In this document: positions 6,135-9,710 of the stretch, piece after piece
Numbering within the stretch: position 1 is the first letter of the stretch
How the letters are laid out: each line of letters opens with the position of its first letter
From: Salinisphaera sp035690525
Lineage (GTDB): Bacteria; Pseudomonadota; Gammaproteobacteria; Nevskiales; Salinisphaeraceae
DNA length: 9,710 bases
Reading direction: 5' to 3'
NCBI RefSeq assembly: GCF_035690525.1
Contig: NZ_DASSKM010000156.1
Span: 1 to 9,710, forward strand
The notes under the pieces: model-generated
The model's database searches: none
Told to the model about the DNA's origin: nothing
Seen by the model: only the letters and a program-made list of their open reading frames with translations
Translations under genes and position numbers: made by a program

Positions 6135-7355
6135 ATGGATCGTGCCCAAGCCACCAAGCTCGTGACCGTGCTGCTCGAGCGGCTGATTGCCGAAGGGGGC
6201 TCGGACCTGTTCATCACCGCCGGCTTCGCGCCCGCGATCAAGAAAGACGGCCAGCTCACGCCGCTCATGGAGCGCCCGCTCACCGAGGAGCAGTCGGCGT
6301 TGATGACGCGCTCGATCATGAACGACCGCCAAGCGCGCGAGTTCGACGAGTTCAAGGAGGCGCAGTTCGCCATCGCCCCGGCGTCGGGCCGTTTTCGCGT
6401 TTCGGCTTTCGTCCAGCAGGGGCGTGTGGGCGCGGTGCTGCGCGTGATCAATACCGAAATTCCCGAGTTCGACGATCTCGGCCTGCCGCCGGTTCTCAAG
6501 GACGTGGTCATGGCCGAGCGCGGGCTGGTGATCTTCGTCGGTGCGACCGGTTCGGGCAAATCCACCTCGCTGGCGGCCATGCTCGGTTATCGCAACGCCA
6601 ACCAGGCCGGGCATATCATCACCATCGAGGACCCGATCGAGTTTGTGCACCCGCATCGCGCTTCGATCGTCACCCAGCGCGAGGTGGGCGTGGACACGCA
6701 GTCCTGGGAAAACGCGCTGAAGAACACGCTGCGCCAGGCGCCCAACGTGATCCTGGTCGGCGAGGTGCGCTCGCGCGAGACCATGGAGTACGCGCTCAAC
6801 TTCGCCGAGACCGGGCATCTGGTGTTGTGCACACTGCATGCGAACAACGCCAATCAGGCGCTCGACCGGGTGATCAATTTCTTCGACGAGGCCAAGCGCG
6901 AACAGGTGCTTATGGATCTGTCGCTCAATATGCGCGCGATCATCTCGCAGCGTCTGGTGCGCAAAGTCGGCGCCGGCCGGGCGGCGGCGGTGGAGGTGCT
7001 GCTGAACACGCCGCTGGTGACCGATATGATCTTCAAGGGCAAAGTGGCCGAACTGCGCCAGGCTATGACGCGCGGTACCGAGCAGGGCATGCAGACGTTC
7101 GATCAGCACCTGTTTCAGCTGTTCGAGGACGGCGTCATCGATTTCGCGGAGGCGCTGCGCAACGCCGATTCGCAGAACGAGCTGCGGCTGAACATCAAGC
7201 TCAACAGCGCCCGCGCACAGCAGAATCTGTCGATGGACCCGGAAGTGCGCTCTCTGACCATCGCCGAGCACGAGGACACGTCGCCGGACAGCGATCCGGA
7301 TGCACAGCATGGACCGGATACGCGCTATGGACCGGATGCGCAGCATGGACGATAA
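6135..7355 (+). CDS. pilU: Type IV pilus retraction ATPase PilU
   Basis: PilT paralogue that, in species where it has been tested, assists PilT-dependent retraction and cannot replace it alone. The N-terminal GGSDLFITAG (21-30) is typical of PilU. Walker A is GATGSGKS (136-143, K142), the Asp box TIEDPIEF (163-170), Walker B VILVGEVRS (205-213, E210), and the His box TGHLVLCTLHA (226-236, H228 and H235). MDLSLNMRAIISQRLV (260-275) is the PilU-type C-terminal block; the PilT AIRNLIRE motif is absent. It has 406 residues against 382 in P. aeruginosa. The excess is a hydrophilic, low-complexity tail after about residue 365 that ends in three hexapeptide repeats (PDAQHG, PDTRYG, PDAQHG) encoded by an 18-bp DNA repeat. 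The stop overlaps the start of the next ATPase gene. No strong Shine-Dalgarno precedes the ATG, so coupling to pilT translation is possible. Confidence 0.96.
   Translation: MDRAQATKLVTVLLERLIAEGGSDLFITAGFAPAIKKDGQLTPLMERPLTEEQSALMTRSIMNDRQAREFDEFKEAQFAIAPASGRFRVSAFVQQGRVGAVLRVINTEIPEFDDLGLPPVLKDVVMAERGLVIFVGATGSGKSTSLAAMLGYRNANQAGHIITIEDPIEFVHPHRASIVTQREVGVDTQSWENALKNTLRQAPNVILVGEVRSRETMEYALNFAETGHLVLCTLHANNANQALDRVINFFDEAKREQVLMDLSLNMRAIISQRLVRKVGAGRAAAVEVLLNTPLVTDMIFKGKVAELRQAMTRGTEQGMQTFDQHLFQLFEDGVIDFAEALRNADSQNELRLNIKLNSARAQQNLSMDPEVRSLTIAEHEDTSPDSDPDAQHGPDTRYGPDAQHGR
7296..7349 (+). repeat. Three 18-bp tandem repeats read in two frames
   Basis: The units are CCGGATGCACAGCATGGA (7296-7313), CCGGATACGCGCTATGGA (7314-7331) and CCGGATGCGCAGCATGGA (7332-7349). 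Units 1 and 3 differ at one base; unit 2 is more diverged. In the pilU frame they encode PDAQHG, PDTRYG and PDAQHG. In the next gene's frame they give MHSMDR, IRAMDR and MRSMDD. Eighteen is a multiple of three, so gain or loss of a unit keeps both frames open. Each unit carries GGA about eight bases before an ATGGA, resembling a repeated ribosome-binding-site-plus-start cassette. Confidence 0.85.
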
Positions 7356-8427
7356 TCCGCGTGTCGAGGCCTATCTGCAGCTCGCGATCGACAAGCGGGC
7401 CTCGGACATTTATTTCACCGCGCACGCGGCGGTTACGCTGCGGATCAGCGGCCAGGTCTACCCGATCCGCGCGGCGGCCGAGCAGCGGCTGACGCCGGCC
7501 TATATCGAAAAGCTCGCCAGGTCGCTCATGAGCGAGGCCCAGCAGGCCGAATTCGAGGTCGAGGGCGAGCTCGACTTCGCGTTCCGATTCGGCACGATCG
7601 GGCGCTTCCGCGCCAACGTGTTCCGTCAGCGCGGTTCGGTGGCGATGGTGCTGCGCAACATCGGCAGCGTGCCGACCATCGACGGTTTCGATATGCCGGA
7701 CGTGCTCAAGCGGCTGGCGATGTACAAGCGTGGCCTGGTACTGGTGGTCGGCGCCACCGGCTCGGGCAAGTCCACCACGCTGGGCGCGATGATCAACCAC
7801 CGTAACGAGAACGCGGCCGGGCATATTCTCACGATCGAGGACCCGATCGAGTTCATGCATCGTCACAAGCGCTCGATCGTCAACCAGCGCGAGCTCGGCG
7901 CCGACACCCGTAGCTTCGCGCGGGCGCTGCGTTCGGCGATGCGCGAAGCGCCGGACGTGGTACAGGTAGGCGAGATCCGCGGCCTGGATACCGCCGATGC
8001 CTGTCTCCAACTCGCCAGCAGCGGCCATCTGACGATGGCAACCATGCACGCCGCGAACGCCTATCAATGCCTGCAACGGCTGGTGTCGTTGTTTCCGGAG
8101 TCCAAACGCCAGTCGCTGTACATGGATCTGTCGCTTAATCTGCGCGCGATCGTTTCGCAACGGCTGGTGACCGGACGCGAGGGCGAGCGCGTGGCGGTCT
8201 ACGAAATCCTGGTCAATACAGCCTATATCGCCGATCTGATTCTCAAGGGGCGGATCGAAAAAGTGGCCGAGGCGCTGGCCGATGCCGACCCGGCGAGCGG
8301 CGCGATGACCTTCGACGACTCGCTGTTGGCGCAGGTCCGGGCTAAACGGGTCGCGGTCGAAGAAGCGCTCGACCAAGCCGATTCGCGGGACAATCTTCAA
8401 AGCCGGCTGGTATTCGCAAACCACTGA
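7300..8427 (+). CDS. Third PilT-family ATPase, PilU-like
   Basis: A second PilU-type retraction ATPase, presumably a cytoplasmic hexamer acting on the type IV pilus. The longest form has 375 residues. In-frame ATGs at 7300, 7309, 7327, 7336 and 7345 all fall in the 18-bp repeat; 7345 (360 residues, starting MDDNPRVEAYLQ) is the best fit to the family N-terminus and overlaps pilU by 11 bases. In long-form numbering, Walker A is GATGSGKS (151-158, K157), the Asp box TIEDPIEF (178-185), Walker B VVQVGEIRG (220-228, E225) and the His box SGHLTMATMHA (241-251, H243 and H250). MDLSLNLRAIVSQRLV (275-290) groups it with PilU, and AIRNLIRE is absent. Nucleotide-binding residues are intact, but several flanking positions differ from PilT and PilU: Q222 in the Walker B strand, S240-S241 where the others have E-T, and Q256-C257 in place of the usual N-Q-A-L-D-R surroundings. 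It may be a specialised motor or regulator. A dedicated name is not assigned here. Confidence 0.93.
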   Translation: MHSMDRIRAMDRMRSMDDNPRVEAYLQLAIDKRASDIYFTAHAAVTLRISGQVYPIRAAAEQRLTPAYIEKLARSLMSEAQQAEFEVEGELDFAFRFGTIGRFRANVFRQRGSVAMVLRNIGSVPTIDGFDMPDVLKRLAMYKRGLVLVVGATGSGKSTTLGAMINHRNENAAGHILTIEDPIEFMHRHKRSIVNQRELGADTRSFARALRSAMREAPDVVQVGEIRGLDTADACLQLASSGHLTMATMHAANAYQCLQRLVSLFPESKRQSLYMDLSLNLRAIVSQRLVTGREGERVAVYEILVNTAYIADLILKGRIEKVAEALADADPASGAMTFDDSLLAQVRAKRVAVEEALDQADSRDNLQSRLVFANH

Positions 8428-8463
8428 TCCATCAGGCCGGCTCGCTTCTACAAGTGATTCGAT

Positions 8464-8922
8464 ATGGACCAAACCGATAACGCGGCGCAAGCGAAAACCG
8501 TGGTGGGTTGGCGCGAATGGGCGAGCCTGCCCGATCTGGGCATTGACTGGATCAAGGCCAAGATCGACACTGGCGCGAGAACATCGGCGCTGCACACCTT
8601 CTCGCTCGAAACCGGCCGGGAACACGGCGAGCGGATCGCGCGATTCGGTGTTCATCCGTATCAAGGCAGTACCGAGCACATCGTTTGGTGCCAAGCGCCG
8701 ATCGTGGACGAACGCAACGTGCGCGATTCCGGCGGTCATCGCGAATGGCGCCATGTTATCGCGACCGATCTGATGATCTCGGGCCGGCGTTGGCCGGTCG
8801 AGATCACGTTGACGGCGCGCGATACAATGCTGTTCCGGATGCTCGTCGGGCGCACCGCGATGTCGGCGCTGTGCGTGGATCCGACCGCCTCGTTTGTCTC
8901 CGGCCGGCCGCCCTGGGCGTAG
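8464..8922 (+). CDS. rimB: RimB-type retropepsin-like protease
   Basis: A 152-residue protein of the family once annotated as putative ATP-dependent zinc protease (PF05618) and now described as retropepsin-like. In Pseudomonas fluorescens, RimB works with RimA and RimK in control of ribosomal protein S6 glutamylation. The family core is present: VVGWREWASLPDLGI (13-27), the aspartic-protease-like DTGARTSALH (35-44, catalytic D35) and LTARDTMLFRMLVGRTAM (116-133). There is no signal peptide, so it is probably cytoplasmic. The ATG at 8464 lies 36 bases after the PilU-like gene and has only a weak AAGTGA-type site. rimK follows after 102 bases, supporting the functional assignment. No rimA is visible in this window. 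Confidence 0.92.
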   Translation: MDQTDNAAQAKTVVGWREWASLPDLGIDWIKAKIDTGARTSALHTFSLETGREHGERIARFGVHPYQGSTEHIVWCQAPIVDERNVRDSGGHREWRHVIATDLMISGRRWPVEITLTARDTMLFRMLVGRTAMSALCVDPTASFVSGRPPWA

Positions 8923-8981
8923 CGGTCGTTCAAGCCGGCGACCGTCGCACTGCGGCGGCCGATCGTCCGATCCAGCCCCCG

Positions 8982-9000
8982 GTGCGCCGGGCCCGCGCAC
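8982..9000 (+). other. Hairpin in the rimB-rimK gap
   Basis: GTGCGC (8982-8987) and GCGCAC (8995-9000) form a perfect six-base-pair stem around a CGGGCCC loop, ending 14 bases before the rimK Shine-Dalgarno. No T-run follows, so it is not an intrinsic terminator. It could be an RNA processing or translation-control structure, or chance. Confidence 0.35.
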
Positions 9001-9014
9001 GAGTCTTCGACGCC

Positions 9015-9018
9015 GAGG
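9015..9018 (+). promoter_or_regulatory. Ribosome binding site of rimK
   Basis: GAGG lies six bases before the ATG at 9025 and agrees with the conserved RimK N-terminus, fixing the start. Confidence 0.65.
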
Positions 9019-9024
9019 TTGACC

Positions 9025-9710
9025 ATGCAAATCGCCATCATGTCCCGCAACAAGAACCTGTATTCCACCCGCCGGCTGATCGAGGCGGCCAAGGGGCGCG
9101 ACCACGAGGTGATGGTGGTCGATCCGCTGCGCTGCTACATGAACATCGTGCCGCACGCCCCCGAGATTCATTACAAGGGCAAGAAGCTCGAGGGCATCGA
9201 CGCGATCATTCCGCGTATCGGTGCTTCGATCACGTTCTACGCCACCGCCGTTTTGCGGCAGTTCGAAATGATCGGCGTCTATCCGCTCAACGAATCGGTG
9301 GCGATCTCCAGATCCCGCGACAAGCTGCGCTCCATGCAGTTGCTTTCGCGCAAGGGCATTGGTCTGCCGGTGACCGGCTTCGCGCATTCGCCGGACGACA
9401 CCGACGACCTGCTCGATCTGGTCGGCGGCAATGCGTATGTAATCAAGCTCACCGAAGGCACCCAGGGCAAGGGCGTGGTGCTCACCGAGACCCGCGGCGC
9501 GGCCGAGTCCGTGATCGATGCCTTTCGCGGGCTGGACGCGCATTTCCTGGTTCAGGAATACGTCAAGGAAGCCAAGGGTGCGGATATCCGCTGCTTCGTG
9601 ATCGGCGACAAGGTAGTCGCGTCCATGAAGCGCCAGGGCAAGGAGGGTGAGTTCCGTTCCAATCTGCATCGTGGCGGCTCGGCCAGCGTGATCAAGATCA
9701 CGCCGGAAGA
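9025..9710 (+). CDS. rimK: Ribosomal protein S6 glutamate ligase RimK, 3' truncated
   Basis: ATP-grasp ligase that adds glutamate residues to the C-terminus of ribosomal protein S6. The window holds 228 residues of a protein near 300, and the frame is open to the right edge. It aligns almost collinearly with E. coli RimK: MQIAIMSRNKNLYSTRRL at the N-terminus, HYKGKKLEG, IPRIGASITFYATAVLRQFE, YPLNESVAI, RDKLRSMQLLSRKGI, FAHSPDDTDDLLDLVGG, LTEGTQGKGVVL (ATP-binding loop), LVQEYVKEAKGADIRCFV and FRSNLHRGG. No internal damage is seen in the visible part; the C-terminal metal-binding residues lie beyond the window. The upstream rimB gene on the same strand supports a RimB-RimK pathway. In Pseudomonas, RimK activity is linked to cyclic-di-GMP signalling, which also governs pili and surface behaviour. 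Confidence 0.97.
   Translation, partial: MQIAIMSRNKNLYSTRRLIEAAKGRDHEVMVVDPLRCYMNIVPHAPEIHYKGKKLEGIDAIIPRIGASITFYATAVLRQFEMIGVYPLNESVAISRSRDKLRSMQLLSRKGIGLPVTGFAHSPDDTDDLLDLVGGNAYVIKLTEGTQGKGVVLTETRGAAESVIDAFRGLDAHFLVQEYVKEAKGADIRCFVIGDKVVASMKRQGKEGEFRSNLHRGGSASVIKITPE

Noticed and set aside
6102..7346. Minus-strand open frame of 414 codons opposite pilU.
   Set aside because: It is in codon register with pilU and explained by the same lack of TTA, CTA and TCA codons; no homology is recognisable.
6047..7492. Long plus-strand open frame of 481 codons overlapping pilT's end, pilU and the third motor start.
   Set aside because: It lies out of frame across a clear pilU, is very rich in arginine, alanine and glycine as shifted high-GC frames are, and shows no domain.
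7201..9669. Very long open frame of 822 codons on the minus strand opposite the third motor, rimB and rimK.
   Set aside because: The third motor, rimB and rimK all lie in the same plus-strand phase, and this frame is exactly in codon register with them. Stops here require TTA, CTA or TCA codons in the sense genes, which are rare in this GC-rich DNA. The translation has no recognisable domain.

Overview
The window is a GC-rich stretch (clearly above 60% GC by eye) of a gammaproteobacterial chromosome. The best taxonomic marker is the yggS gene diverging from pilT-pilU, an arrangement familiar from Pseudomonas and relatives. The rimB-rimK pair also fits this class. A halophilic or marine lineage such as Salinisphaera is possible, but that is only a guess. 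There are ten protein-coding genes, two of them cut by the window edges. I see no RNA genes, insertion sequences, CRISPR arrays or phage genes, and no gene-free stretch longer than about 100 bases.

Left part (1-1680): a major facilitator transporter on the minus strand, truncated by the left edge, diverges from a DeoR-family repressor gene. The 91-base gap between them carries 10-bp direct repeats closed by an inverted half-site, a likely operator. A 90-base AT-richer gap (1681-1770) with a short 10-bp periodic repeat separates the repressor from the next, convergent gene.

Middle part (1771-4970, minus strand): in transcription order the genes are yggS (pyridoxal phosphate homeostasis), rpiA (ribose-5-phosphate isomerase A), a MoaD-MoaE fusion and a MoaC-MoaB/MogA fusion. 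The last two overlap by four bases. Together they pack four molybdenum cofactor (Moco) steps into two polypeptides. The MoaD Gly-Gly tail, which must be free to be thiocarboxylated, is buried inside the fusion.

Right part (5071-9710, plus strand): pilT, pilU and a third PilT-family ATPase of the PilU type follow each other. rimB (retropepsin-like protease) and rimK (ribosomal protein S6 glutamate ligase, truncated by the right edge) come next on the same strand. The pilU/third-ATPase junction is built from three 18-bp repeats read in two frames: they form the PilU C-terminal tail and also supply several candidate start codons for the next gene.

Most of the content is familiar. The parts most worth following up are the three-motor pilus retraction cluster with its dual-coding repeat, its linkage to S6-modification genes, and the doubly fused Moco gene pair.
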